64,000 nucleotides of DNA from Clostridium sp. AM34-11AC (GCF_003435375.1 NZ_QWGL01000001.1:1-64000), one strand, 5' to 3'. Positions 43,006 through 52,551 are shown, counted from the first letter of the stretch. The notes: generated by a model not told the origin, from the letters alone. Made by a program: numbers and translations.

Positions 43006-44424
43006 TTAGTAAGCGTTTTTATTGATGAATCCCTTGAAAACCGTTAAGAACATGATCTTGAAATCAAGACCAAGTGTCCAGTTCTCGATATAATAGAGAT
43101 CGTGCTCGATCCGTTTAATGATCGAAGTGTCTCCACGGTAACCATTCACCTGCGCCCAGCCGGTAAGGCCCGGACGGACCTGATGCTTGATCATATATCG
43201 CGGGATTTCTTCCTTAAATTTTTCAACGAAAAATGGCCGTTCCGGTCTCGGACCCACAAGACTCATATCACCAATCAGGATATTAAAGAACTGCGGCACC
43301 TCGTCGATGCTTGTACGGCGGATAATTTTTCCGATGAGAGTTACACGGGCATCTCCCTTTGTTGTCCAGCGGCTCTTCTCCTTGCCCGGATCCTGAACCG
43401 TCATGGAACGGAATTTATACATTTTAAACGGCCGGTTGTGAAGGCCGACTCGTTCCTGACAAAAAATGATCGGTCCCGGAGATGTCAGCTTGATGAGCAC
43501 TGCCACGATCAGCATGATCGGGGAGAAAAGTACGATCCCCACGATCGCACCCACGATATCGACGGCTCTCTTTACCATCGCATTCATCGGATCATTCAAC
43601 GGAACGCGGCGGATATGGATCACCGGCAGGCCCTGGAGATCTTCCATATACGGGATCGTCGGGATAATGTTCCCGTAATCCGGGATAAACTTCGTGTGCA
43701 CGCCGGATTTTTCACAGAGAGCAACGATATGGCGGAGTTTTTCATACTCGCTCAGGCTCAGTGTGACGGCGATCTCATCGAGACTGTTCTGCTCTAAAAT
43801 ATAGTCGAGGTCCTCGATGCAACCGATGACCTTTACTCCCTTATACTCACTTCCGCGTTCCTTCGTATCATCAATGATCCCGCGGATCGTGTACCCCCAT
43901 TCCGGATTCTTGTTTACCCGGTCGATAAACCCTTCCGCTGCGGAAGAGTAACCAACTAACAGGATATGTTTCTGATTGTATCCTTTTGAGCGCATGGAAC
44001 GAAGCACGATCCGGATTCCATTCCGCTCAATGGTCATAAACGCCACGTTCAGCACATAGAAATATACGACCAGTCTCTGGGAGAAGTTGTAGAGATGCGG
44101 CTCTTTTCTTCCAAAGTACAGGATCAGACCAAAAATAAGGAGTCCGATCGTGTTTGCCTTGAATATCTTTCCGAATTCATTTCTGCGTCCGAGTACACGC
44201 TTCGGCGTGTACAGTCCAAAAAAGGAGTACAAAAGCAGATACGCCGGAATAATGACAAGGAGCGCGCCAAAATAAAAACCGACCTCAAGTGTCCGTTTTC
44301 CGAGCAGGTTCGCCCATCCGCTTCCGATTACGATAAACCATGCAAGCAGATAAGAGAATGCGGTCACGAAGGCGTCAAGCACAACGTGAAAACGGTTGAG
44401 GCTCTTCTGATTATCTTTGATCAT
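43006..44424 (-). CDS. Polyprenyl-phosphate sugar phosphotransferase
   Basis: A 472-residue initiating enzyme of the WbaP/CpsE type. Four N-terminal helices, then a CoA-binding-like middle (HILLVGYSSAAEGFIDRVNKNPEWGYTIRGIIDD), one more helix, and the catalytic C-terminus (FCQERVGLHNRPFKMYKFRSM, RRTSIDEVPQFFNILIGDMSLVGPRPERP, RPGLTGWAQVNGYRGDTS). It loads the first sugar-1-phosphate onto undecaprenyl phosphate. I choose the ATG at 44424 (MIKDNQKSLNRF), after AGGGTGA. The longer frame to 44505 has no better site. Confidence 0.93.
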   Translation of the reverse strand: MIKDNQKSLNRFHVVLDAFVTAFSYLLAWFIVIGSGWANLLGKRTLEVGFYFGALLVIIPAYLLLYSFFGLYTPKRVLGRRNEFGKIFKANTIGLLIFGLILYFGRKEPHLYNFSQRLVVYFYVLNVAFMTIERNGIRIVLRSMRSKGYNQKHILLVGYSSAAEGFIDRVNKNPEWGYTIRGIIDDTKERGSEYKGVKVIGCIEDLDYILEQNSLDEIAVTLSLSEYEKLRHIVALCEKSGVHTKFIPDYGNIIPTIPYMEDLQGLPVIHIRRVPLNDPMNAMVKRAVDIVGAIVGIVLFSPIMLIVAVLIKLTSPGPIIFCQERVGLHNRPFKMYKFRSMTVQDPGKEKSRWTTKGDARVTLIGKIIRRTSIDEVPQFFNILIGDMSLVGPRPERPFFVEKFKEEIPRYMIKHQVRPGLTGWAQVNGYRGDTSIIKRIEHDLYYIENWTLGLDFKIMFLTVFKGFINKNAY

Positions 44425-44753
44425 ATAATTTTCACCCTGTTTTCCAAGGAACATGCCGGTCAGAATTCTTTCCGTGATCAGCGCATGCACAGCCGCGCCA
44501 GCCAATTCCCCCGGCAGGTATTTTCAACTATACCATGCCCCGTCAGACTGCCTTTCTCAAGTCACTCCCCCCGGACATAGTACCGCCATCATAAAAAATA
44601 TGCATACATAGTATACATAAAATTTACCCATTTGCATATAAACGATTTCTTAAGAAAATCTGAGATTTCCGTAAATTATTCGTTTATTTTGCATAAAAGC
44701 AGCCGTTCAGCCTATCCGCACTGAGCCGGCCGCACAGCGTCCGGCGAAGAATC
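44425..44753. other. Gap upstream of the sugar phosphotransferase
   Basis: No gene. The A+T-rich portion 44585-44650, with repeated GCATA/TATAC steps, is a plausible promoter area on the minus strand, but I cannot place -35 and -10 boxes with confidence. Confidence 0.3.
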
Positions 44754-45740
44754 TCAGGCTTTCGCTCCAAGCTTCGCCGCCTGTCTCCTGGAAAACTCAT
44801 AAACATAGACTGCGGTTCCGGCGATCAGCTCAAGCTGGATCCCGATCTCCCGCTGTATTCTTCCTTTAAAGGAAGGGACGCGTTTACAGTTCTTTAATGT
44901 TCTGATCCCCTCAAGGAATCCGGACACATAGTCTTTTCCGAATCCCATCTTTTTAAAAAACAGGAACTTTACAAATGTTCCCGCGAGAAGACACGGAGAA
45001 TTTAAAAGTAACTGCCAGGTGCGCATATTTTTGTAATTCAGATACACATTATTCCTCGCGGCAAGCTTCACCTTAAAGGAATTATACTTCGATCCGCTTG
45101 TCCCGCTGCCTACATGGTACACCACAGCTTCCGGGCAGAATACGTTGTCATATCCGTAAAGCTTCGCCCGGTATCCCACATCGATATCCTCGAGGTAGGC
45201 GAAATGCATCTCATCGAAGTATCCGATGGTCTCAAACACTTCCCGGCGGTAGATTGCCGCACCGGCACACGCCGTAAAGACGCGGCAGCTCTTTTTATAA
45301 AGCTTTTCCGGACGCCCGACGCCCCGCTGGAACGCCCAGCCGAGGACGCTGTACATGTCTCCGGCATCGTCCATGAGGTCCGGATGGTACATCTGGATCA
45401 TCTTGCTGCTGACGGAAAAGATCTTCTCCGACCGGTCCATGGCCCTCTCCAACGCTTCGACGTAGTGGGGAGCCACTTTTGTATCATTATTTAATAAGAT
45501 CACATAAGGCGTATCTGCCGCCCTGATCCCCACGTTTACCGCACCGGAAAAGCCAGTGTTTTCCGGAAGAAAGATCGACGGGATCTCCCGCTCCTTCAGC
45601 CACTCCACGCTGCCGTCCGTGGAACCGTTGTCCACCACCAGGATCTTGAAATCCTTTGTCGTCTGCTTTTCCAGTGCCTCAAAGCACAGTTCCATAAACG
45701 AAAGTCCGTTGTAATTCGGAATTATGATCGTTGTCTTCAT
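44754..45740 (-). CDS. Glycosyltransferase family 2 (rhamnosyltransferase-like)
   Basis: A 328-residue GT-A enzyme: TTIIIPNYNGLSFMELCFEALEKQT at the N-terminus, LVVDNGSTDGSVEWL, the DxD region ILLNNDTKVAP and the acceptor-side ACAGAAIYRREVFETIGYFDEMHFAYLEDIDVGYRAKLYGY. A C-terminal hydrophobic helix suggests membrane association. The ATG overlaps the stop of the preceding transferase gene by four bases. Probable rhamnosyl or similar transferase of the polymer locus; donor unknown. Confidence 0.92.
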   Translation of the reverse strand: MKTTIIIPNYNGLSFMELCFEALEKQTTKDFKILVVDNGSTDGSVEWLKEREIPSIFLPENTGFSGAVNVGIRAADTPYVILLNNDTKVAPHYVEALERAMDRSEKIFSVSSKMIQMYHPDLMDDAGDMYSVLGWAFQRGVGRPEKLYKKSCRVFTACAGAAIYRREVFETIGYFDEMHFAYLEDIDVGYRAKLYGYDNVFCPEAVVYHVGSGTSGSKYNSFKVKLAARNNVYLNYKNMRTWQLLLNSPCLLAGTFVKFLFFKKMGFGKDYVSGFLEGIRTLKNCKRVPSFKGRIQREIGIQLELIAGTAVYVYEFSRRQAAKLGAKA

Positions 45741-47935
45741 TCGTCTAACGGTACCTCCAGTTTATATGGTTCCCCGATTTTTTCCTTTTTCAGGTCACGC
45801 AGCGCAAAATTTGATTTTCTCAGTGTCAGGTTCGGATTGTAGTACGGATCTCCGTCTCTCAGGATCTCCGGCCAGCGCTTCGCGAAGGTGGCGATCTCAC
45901 GGTTAAATCGCTCCACCTTCTCCGGTGTGTCCTCAAGTCCGCGGGACTTGGATTCATAGTGGTGAAGCACCGCATAAGGCGCGTATACTACAAGTTTTCC
46001 GAGCTTTCTCACCTTCATGCAGTAATCAATATCATTGAAAGCCACCGCGAGCTCTTCTGTAAATCCCCCCACAGCGTCAAATACGGAACGCTTGCTCATC
46101 ATGCAGGCCGCTGTGACCGCGCTGTAATCCTGGGCACACATCGCGCGGTTGAAATAGCTGTTCTCGGATTTATGAAGTCCGATAAACGTATGACCGGCGA
46201 TACCGCCGAAACCGATAACAACACCGGCGTGCTGGATCGTGTCATCCTCATAGAGCAGTCTCGCTCCGGCGATCCCCACGTCCTCCCTCTGGACAAAGCC
46301 AAGCATCTCTTCCACAAAATTCTTTGCGATCAGTTCGATATCGTTGTTCATAAACAGAAGGTACTCGCCCTTTGCGTGCTGTACGCCGAAGTTGTTGATC
46401 GCGGAATAGTTGAACTCTCTTTCCCAGCGGACAACATGCACATTCGGGAATTCCTTCTGGATCTTTTCATAGTAATCCCAGGTCACCTGCTCTGTACTGT
46501 TGTTCTCCACGATGACGAACTCCAGATTCTTATAGGTTCCCTCCGTCAGCATCGGACGAATACAGTTGTCAAGATCCACGGTGTGGTCCTTGTTTGGGAT
46601 AATTACAGATACCAGCGGAGCATCCTTGATCTTAAACGTCGTGTGATAGATCCCGTAATCCACACCCTTTTCTACCTTTTCTGCCTCAATTCCCACTCTT
46701 TTATAGTGGTCCATAATGGCACGGGAACCGGCTGTGAAGGCATAAAGCTTGCTCTCCGGGTTGCTTGCCGTGGAATTTGGGTGGCAGCGCCAGTGATAGA
46801 GCACCTTCGGGATATGGCAGATCTGCTTTGCATTCTCTGTACAGCGGAAAATAAAGTCGTAATCCTGGGCTCCGTCATATTCCGGCCGGAAACCGCCGAC
46901 TTTATCGAGCAGTTCTTTTTTCACCACAAACAGATGGCAGATATAGTTGACGCTCGTCAACAGGTCCGGATTGAAATCCGGCTTGAAATGCGGGTCGAAC
47001 AGTTCATCCCCATCCATGTCAAGCTTGTCCTCATCGGAATAGAGGACATCGCAGTTTTCATTCTCATTCAGTTTTTTCGCGCACTCAAAGAGCGCGTTCG
47101 GTGTCAGACGGTCATCATGATCCGCAAGAACAATGAAATCACCTTCTGCCATCTCAAGGGCGGCATTCGTATTTCCGGAGATACCGCGGTTTTCCCCCAG
47201 TACCTGATAGCGGATTCTTGCATCTTTCTCCGCATATTTCTTTAAAACATTCCCGACACTCTCACCCGCCGGGCTGCCGTCCGCGATGCAGAGTTCCCAG
47301 TTCGCGTAAGTCTGCTCCACGATGGAGTCCAGCATTTCCTTCAGGAATTTCTCCGGAGTCTTATAGACCGGGATCACGATCGAAAATTTCGGCATATAAT
47401 CGAACTTCTTTTTCTTCTGCTCTTCCAGTTCTTCCTCCGACGGTTTCGTGAGATTCCACCACTCTGCGTAGTCGTAATCGTCGTCAATTCCCTGGATCTT
47501 GTGCTTGGATTTTAAGATCAGGGCCTTCAGGCCATTTTCCTTTAAGAAGTCCCAGGCAACATGGACTGTCTCCATGTTCATAAGGTTCATGAGCTTCTGT
47601 ACCTTGCGATTTGCCGCTCCGGTCTTCCTGCGGATCGCCATATCGCTGTATTTCACACGGGTCGTCTTCTTCCCGCCGCAGATCACAAGATAATAATTCT
47701 TTCCATGTTCATACGGAAAACGGATATCAAAGCCGAGATCACGGTCGATGATCTTCTTATAATAGATCTGGCTCACGTCATCTCTTCTCGTCGGAACGAT
47801 CTTTGCCTTCACCGGCTGTCCCGCTTCATCCTCGACCCGGTAGGTGATCACGGAATCCGGGTTGCTCTCAACAGCCCAGCCATTTAACTGGATCGTCTGC
47901 TCCCGGACTCTCATCACTTCAACACTGTACTTCAT
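45737..47935 (-). CDS. Large glycosyltransferase with tandem GT2 modules
   Basis: A 732-residue protein. Residues 1-120 form a beta-rich accessory domain (MKYSVEVMRVREQTIQLNGWAVES). Two GT-A modules follow: FSIVIPVYKTPEKFLKEMLDSIVEQT / LADHDDRL / YSDEDKLDMDG at about 190-400, and VSVIIPNKDHTVDLDNCIRPML / LFMNNDIELI at about 440-690. Such dual enzymes add sugars at successive steps of surface rhamnans and O-antigens. Coupled by ATGA overlaps to its neighbours on both sides. An antisense open frame of 428 codons across it is a composition artefact. Confidence 0.92.
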   Translation of the reverse strand: MKYSVEVMRVREQTIQLNGWAVESNPDSVITYRVEDEAGQPVKAKIVPTRRDDVSQIYYKKIIDRDLGFDIRFPYEHGKNYYLVICGGKKTTRVKYSDMAIRRKTGAANRKVQKLMNLMNMETVHVAWDFLKENGLKALILKSKHKIQGIDDDYDYAEWWNLTKPSEEELEEQKKKKFDYMPKFSIVIPVYKTPEKFLKEMLDSIVEQTYANWELCIADGSPAGESVGNVLKKYAEKDARIRYQVLGENRGISGNTNAALEMAEGDFIVLADHDDRLTPNALFECAKKLNENENCDVLYSDEDKLDMDGDELFDPHFKPDFNPDLLTSVNYICHLFVVKKELLDKVGGFRPEYDGAQDYDFIFRCTENAKQICHIPKVLYHWRCHPNSTASNPESKLYAFTAGSRAIMDHYKRVGIEAEKVEKGVDYGIYHTTFKIKDAPLVSVIIPNKDHTVDLDNCIRPMLTEGTYKNLEFVIVENNSTEQVTWDYYEKIQKEFPNVHVVRWEREFNYSAINNFGVQHAKGEYLLFMNNDIELIAKNFVEEMLGFVQREDVGIAGARLLYEDDTIQHAGVVIGFGGIAGHTFIGLHKSENSYFNRAMCAQDYSAVTAACMMSKRSVFDAVGGFTEELAVAFNDIDYCMKVRKLGKLVVYAPYAVLHHYESKSRGLEDTPEKVERFNREIATFAKRWPEILRDGDPYYNPNLTLRKSNFALRDLKKEKIGEPYKLEVPLDE

Positions 47936-48894
47936 ACTTCCTCCTGTGCACCGGCCGGTGTATCAAAATTGATGCGCTCCTCCTCCACAACGAGCGGGCG
48001 GTGCATCACACGGGTATTGATGCTCATGATATACTCGCCAAGCAGACCGATAAAAAAGATCTGGACAGAACCAAGAAAGCACATTCCGATGAGAAGCGGT
48101 GCCATACCTGCCATAAAGCGGTCCCAATATAAGAGTTTCATGATCAGATATATGACTGCTACGATAAAGCTCACGCCGCCGCAGAAGGCGCCGAAAAAGG
48201 TTGCCAGGCGCAGGCCCGCTTTTGTGTAGGACGTAAAGCTGAGCATCGCCGCGTCATATAATTTATAGAAGTTATTGTGGGTCTTTCCCGCGCGGCGCTT
48301 CGGCTGCTCGTACGGGATCTCTTTTCTCTTAAAGCCTAACTCCGCAACGATCCCGCGAAGGAACGGGGTCGGATCGTTTAAGTTTCTTAAGACCTCGATA
48401 AACTGTCTGTCGTAGAGTCCGGAGCCTGTAAAGTGCTCGATCTGCTCCACATCAGATAATTTCCGGATCAGTTTGTAGTAGCAGCTTCTGAGCCAGTACA
48501 TAATCGGGTTCTCTTTGCTGCTCGTCTTGATTCCGATGACGATCTTATAGCCATTCTCCCACTCGTGGACATACTTCGGAATCAGTTCCACCGGATCCTG
48601 GAAATCCGCCACCATGGAGATCACGCAGTCACCGGTTACCTGAAGGATTCCATAATACGGAGAATTGAACTGTCCAAAGTTTCTCGCGTTGAAGATCGCC
48701 TTGATCTTCGGATTCTTCGCGCAGAGCATGCGGAGCAGTTCTCTTGTCTTATCGGTGGAGTCGTTGTCGATGAAGACCAGCTCATAGTCGTACTGAGGCA
48801 GTTCTTTTGTGATAATGCCGATGACCGCTTCGCTGATCGGAACGACATTCTCCTCCTCGTTATAGCATGGAATCAAAACGCTGATTTTTTTCAT
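47932..48894 (-). CDS. GT2 glycosyltransferase, polyprenyl-phosphate type (GtrB-like)
   Basis: A 320-residue transferase: ISVLIPCYNEEENVVPISEAV at the start, FIDNDSTDKTRELL, VSMVADFQDPVELIPKYVHEWENGYKIVIG, and two C-terminal membrane helices (LATFFGAFCGGVSFIVAVIYLIM and MAPLLIGMCFLGSVQIFFIGLLGEYIM). This matches DPM1/GtrB enzymes that make polyprenyl-phosphate sugars for transfer outside the membrane. It is the first gene of the three-transferase set. Confidence 0.93.
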   Translation of the reverse strand: MKKISVLIPCYNEEENVVPISEAVIGIITKELPQYDYELVFIDNDSTDKTRELLRMLCAKNPKIKAIFNARNFGQFNSPYYGILQVTGDCVISMVADFQDPVELIPKYVHEWENGYKIVIGIKTSSKENPIMYWLRSCYYKLIRKLSDVEQIEHFTGSGLYDRQFIEVLRNLNDPTPFLRGIVAELGFKRKEIPYEQPKRRAGKTHNNFYKLYDAAMLSFTSYTKAGLRLATFFGAFCGGVSFIVAVIYLIMKLLYWDRFMAGMAPLLIGMCFLGSVQIFFIGLLGEYIMSINTRVMHRPLVVEEERINFDTPAGAQEEV

Positions 48895-49029
48895 GTTATA
48901 TTTTCTTCTTCCTTAAATTTTACCTGACCGGTACCTTCGGGCACCTTTTTCAGTTTCTTTCAGCAGTGCGGCGGACGCCGATCTGCTGAACTTTTTTTCT
49001 AAATTGTTGCCTAGTCTTTAACTTTTATC

Positions 49030-49057
49030 ATTGTAACCATTTTTTCTGTTTTGTCAA
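49030..49057 (-). promoter_or_regulatory. Promoter of the glycosyltransferase operon
   Basis: TTGACA (49052-49057), a 16-base spacer and TACAAT (49030-49035) on the minus strand, about 135 bases before the GtrB-like gene. The 265-base gap between this gene and the epimerase gene holds no reading frame, so a separate promoter here makes sense. Confidence 0.7.
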
Positions 49058-49159
49058 TACTCGACGTATTTCGCGGCATTTTTTCCCAATCTGTGATCGG
49101 TCTGCATTTTCAACTGATTGCTGCCCTCTCTGCCACCCCAGAATTGCTTTCTTGTTCAG

Positions 49160-50113
49160 TTAAATGGTTCTCTTTCTGAGCGCGATCATCCTTGTAATTC
49201 CGGTCTTGAAATCGACCTCTGGCTTCCATCCCGTCACCGTCTCCAGCTTTTCGATGGACGGCATCAGATTGATCAGACCTTCGGCGTTCTCCCCGCGGGT
49301 GTTGTATTGGCTCTCGCCCTGTCCGCCGCAGAGTTCGTGGATCTCCTCCACGAATTCCTTTAATACCTTTGTCTCAGCACCGCCGAAGTTAAATACAGGA
49401 TTTTCAAGTCCCTCAAACGCACTTTCCGAAGCTTCGCAGAGCGCCGCCATCCCTCTAGCCAGATCGTCGATATAGAGGAAATTCCACTTCTGGGTACATG
49501 CCCCCAGGGACATTTCCTTATTGTTCAGGAATGCGTCCAGGCATGACTCCACGAGAGTCCACGGGTGGTCCCCGGGGCCGTAGGCGCTGAAAATCCTGGC
49601 GTGAATGTACCGCAGTCCCAGTTCATCACAGAGTTTTTCTCCCTTTTCCCGCATGGCAAGCTTCGCCTCTCCATACAGGGATTTCGGCTCGCAGACCGTG
49701 TCCTCCGTGATCAGATCCTGGTGCATTCCGTACTCCGCCTGGGAGCCGGAGAACAGGAACTTTTTACAGCCTAGGGCTTTCGCCGTCCGAATCGTCTCCA
49801 GAGAGATCTCCATATTCTTCTCCTGAAGCGCCTTGTCCGTTCTTGACGCGCTCCCGGATCCTCCCCAGCCGAAATGGCAGAACACGTCCTGCGGTTTTGT
49901 CACTTTTTCTAAAAGCTTTTCCGGCTCGGAAAGATCATTTTCCGTCACGAGAAGACGCCCGGATAAAAGTGCCTCCTCATTTCCCTCAAGGATCGTATCA
50001 AGTTTTGAGGATTTGGGGCGCACAATGGCGGTCACCGTGTGCCCTCTCCGTAAGAGTTCCCGCACCGTTGCCGCGCCGACAAAGCTCGTCGAACCTGTCA
50101 TGATGATATTCAT
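49160..50113 (-). CDS. NAD-dependent epimerase/dehydratase
   Basis: A 317-residue short-chain dehydrogenase-fold enzyme. The nucleotide motif TGSTSFVGAATV is at 7-18, CHFGWGGSG and KFLFSGSQAEYG in the middle, and the catalytic YGEAK near residue 146. ARIFSAYGPGDHPWTLVESCLD is the usual substrate stretch. It probably forms a nucleotide-activated deoxy- or keto-sugar. It lies downstream of the TPP enzyme with 127 bases between, containing a truncated mobile-element copy. Confidence 0.9.
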   Translation of the reverse strand: MNIIMTGSTSFVGAATVRELLRRGHTVTAIVRPKSSKLDTILEGNEEALLSGRLLVTENDLSEPEKLLEKVTKPQDVFCHFGWGGSGSASRTDKALQEKNMEISLETIRTAKALGCKKFLFSGSQAEYGMHQDLITEDTVCEPKSLYGEAKLAMREKGEKLCDELGLRYIHARIFSAYGPGDHPWTLVESCLDAFLNNKEMSLGACTQKWNFLYIDDLARGMAALCEASESAFEGLENPVFNFGGAETKVLKEFVEEIHELCGGQGESQYNTRGENAEGLINLMPSIEKLETVTGWKPEVDFKTGITRMIALRKRTI

Positions 50114-50190
50114 ATTCTGCTGCCCCTTTCCTCATTTAACACTGATCAATCATCCATCTTATTCCCGATTGCCAGTATATTGTACATGAT

Positions 50191-50221
50191 GTTACTGTAT
50201 ACGGGTAGGAATTTTCTGAAC
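50191..50221. repeat. Truncated 133-bp element end (subfamily B)
   Basis: GTTACTGTATACGGGTAGG and the next 12 bases match the right end of the element at 35929-36061 (reverse complement) with one difference, then similarity ends. It is a 31-bp remnant in the gap between the TPP enzyme and epimerase genes. Confidence 0.7.
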
Positions 50222-50270
50222 CATCTTGCATTTTCTTCTAAGTTCCATGTCCCAGGCACACTGAACCTTC

Positions 50271-52247
50271 TTATTTATTCTCTACTAACGGAATAATCAT
50301 ATTTTCCTTCAGCTCTTCCTCCGGAAGGAACGGAGCCAGATCCTCCAGCGGTACGGATACCATGGTTCCGTCCGGCAGCATCTTTGCGGCTGCCTTCGGC
50401 TCGAAGCCCTGTTTCATATCCACGAAGATCTCACAGATCACCGGACCGTCCATGGCAAGTGTCTTCTCCACCGCCTCGCCGAGCTCGCTGTTGTGGTGGG
50501 CTGCCACATACGGATAACCGTATGCCCACGCAAGCTTCTCCATGCTCGGGAAGCTTAAGTCGTGGCTGTCCACGCCGATTCCCACTAACGGCTCATGGAA
50601 GTGGGTCTTCTGGGTCTGGCGGATGGAGTGGTAACCACCGTTGTTGATCAGGAAGATCTTGATTCCCATATGATGGTGAACGATGGTCTGGAGCTCCTGA
50701 AGATTCATCTGGATACTTCCGTCACCTGTCACAAGGATGATGTCCTTTGTATGGTCTGCGACCCAGGCACCGATGGCTGCCGGAAGATCGTAGCCCATGG
50801 ACGCGATGGCAGAGTTGCTGATGAACCGCTGTCCTTTCTTCATCTCGTAGGCATGTCCGCCTACTACGCACGCGGAGCCATTTCCCACAACGGTGATCTG
50901 ATCTTCCTCTCCGCGCCTGCTGATCTCCTTGATCGCCGCGTAAACATTTGCAGGCTCGTCATCTCCGGCCTCATAGTGTTTCGGAAGAACGACCGGGTAT
51001 TTTTCTTTCCATTCCTGGCAGCGTCTGATCCACCAGTCCACGGCTTCTTTGTCCTTTGCTCCACCGTTCGGATCGAACTCTTCCTCGTCGAGGACGAGCT
51101 CCAGCTTTTCGAGGAGGTCCCTGACGTCCGCATGGACCGGCATGTCAACATGGACCGTCGGTTTCTTTAACTCCTCGGCGTCGATATCATTGTAGATCAC
51201 ATAGGCCTCTCTCGCCCAGGTCGGGTAGTTATAGCCCACCTGACGGATCGAGAGACGGCTTCCCAATGACAATAAGAGATCGCTGTTCTGTACCGCAAAG
51301 TTTCCGGCACGGTCACCCATATGTCCGGCACGTCCCACATAGAGCGGGTCTGTGTCATACATGCAGTCGATGCTGTTCCAGCCGGTGACAACCGGGATTC
51401 CAAGCTTCTTTACGACTCTCGCGAATACATCGAATGCCTTTCCGATTCGGATTCCGTTTCCGGCGTTGATCACCGGGCGCTTCGCCTCGCGGACCTTCTT
51501 TAAGATTTCTCTCGCCTGCTCTACCGTCACAGGATCCGGCAGTTTCACACGTTTTTCGCCCTGTCCGCTCACATCGGACGGGATCATTGCCGGTTTCCCT
51601 TCAACTTTATTCATCATGCAGATCGTACATCCGGAACATCCGGTTCCGTGACCGGACCAGCCGGTTCCGCCTGCTTCGTAATCGTCCTTATCAAATCCGA
51701 GAAGCGCTTCCGTCTCAATGTAAGCCCCCTGAACATTCAACGGAATATCGAGCCAGCACGGTCCCGGTCTTCCTGTCTGCGCCAGATAAAGCGATTTCTC
51801 CAGACAGAAACGGATCCGCATCGGGTCCAGCACCATCTCGCTGTACTTTGTCATGCAGTCGATCGCCTTTGTGATCTCGAATTCCTGATCCCCCATCGCA
51901 CGGATCCCCAGTCCTGTGCTGTGGGCGGTCGTGTCATAGCGGACCTGTCCGGATAAAACGAGCATCGGGATCGAGTCGAGCCATCCGCCGACAACGCCTG
52001 TGATCGCGTTTGTTCCGCCGGGACCTGTTGTCACGCAGAGAGCCGCAATCTTGTTATGGATCCTCGCGTAGGCCTCAGCCGCGATGGCACAGGCCTGCTC
52101 GTGATGGTTAAAATAGCAATGCAGTCCCGGCTGATGTCCAAGTCCGTCATCCAGGTGCATCGCGCCGCCGCCCGTTACCATAAACGCGTCGGTGATGCCC
52201 TCGTCTACCAGCTTCTGGGCAATATAATCAGAAACCTTCATTCTCAT
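50271..52247 (-). CDS. Thiamine pyrophosphate-dependent enzyme, acetolactate synthase-like, with Cys insert
   Basis: A 658-residue TPP enzyme. The PYR domain has the activating Glu50 in FNHHEQACAIAAEAYAR. The PP domain has VTGDGSIQMNLQEL...INNGGYHS (GDG...NN metal/TPP motif). Between PYR and the central domain is an insert with Cys204, Cys207 and Cys210 (TGCSGCTICMMNK) that ordinary family members lack. In polysaccharide loci, related enzymes such as YerE attach a two-carbon unit to a keto-sugar. The adjacent epimerase supports a sugar role over branched-chain amino acid synthesis. Start: ATG at 52247 behind GAGGAGAAGG; the longer frame is leader. Confidence 0.85.
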   Translation of the reverse strand: MRMKVSDYIAQKLVDEGITDAFMVTGGGAMHLDDGLGHQPGLHCYFNHHEQACAIAAEAYARIHNKIAALCVTTGPGGTNAITGVVGGWLDSIPMLVLSGQVRYDTTAHSTGLGIRAMGDQEFEITKAIDCMTKYSEMVLDPMRIRFCLEKSLYLAQTGRPGPCWLDIPLNVQGAYIETEALLGFDKDDYEAGGTGWSGHGTGCSGCTICMMNKVEGKPAMIPSDVSGQGEKRVKLPDPVTVEQAREILKKVREAKRPVINAGNGIRIGKAFDVFARVVKKLGIPVVTGWNSIDCMYDTDPLYVGRAGHMGDRAGNFAVQNSDLLLSLGSRLSIRQVGYNYPTWAREAYVIYNDIDAEELKKPTVHVDMPVHADVRDLLEKLELVLDEEEFDPNGGAKDKEAVDWWIRRCQEWKEKYPVVLPKHYEAGDDEPANVYAAIKEISRRGEEDQITVVGNGSACVVGGHAYEMKKGQRFISNSAIASMGYDLPAAIGAWVADHTKDIILVTGDGSIQMNLQELQTIVHHHMGIKIFLINNGGYHSIRQTQKTHFHEPLVGIGVDSHDLSFPSMEKLAWAYGYPYVAAHHNSELGEAVEKTLAMDGPVICEIFVDMKQGFEPKAAAKMLPDGTMVSVPLEDLAPFLPEEELKENMIIPLVENK

Positions 52248-52402
52248 AAGTGAAACCTTCTCCTCTCTCAAATCGACAAATTCAACCCTACAACTCTTCT
52301 CGTTTTCATTTACCTGGGTGCATGGCTGAATTTGTACCAAATATACCTTTCTAGATTATACCATGCGGACCGCATACCGTCCAGTAGATCATATTTTTGT
52401 AA

Positions 52403-52551
52403 GGTTTTCAGTAACTGTTCAGTAGGTCTGCGCACTTGCTGCGCTGACCGTAAGAAAACCTAGGCTAAAAGGCAAAAATCCCATCGGCGTAGCCGATTTG
52501 GAATGGATTTTTGCATGTAACTGTGAAGGTACTGAACAGTTACGGTTTTCG
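52403..52551. mobile_element. 133-bp non-autonomous element, subfamily A, copy 2
   Basis: The element 52411-52543 begins GTAACTGTTCAGTA and ends TACTGAACAGTTAC, a perfect 14-bp inverted repeat. It is flanked by GGTTTTCA (52403-52410) and GGTTTTCG (52544-52551), an 8-bp target duplication with one change. Compared with 40738-40870, the internal hairpin changed from ATCAGC/GCTGAT to ATCGGC/GCCGAT, a paired substitution. It sits between the divergent TPP enzyme and wall-binding protein genes. Confidence 0.95.

Noticed and set aside
45959..47245. 428-codon plus-strand open frame
   Set aside because: It lies wholly antisense to the tandem-GT2 glycosyltransferase gene, has no recognisable domain and follows the codon shadow of that gene.
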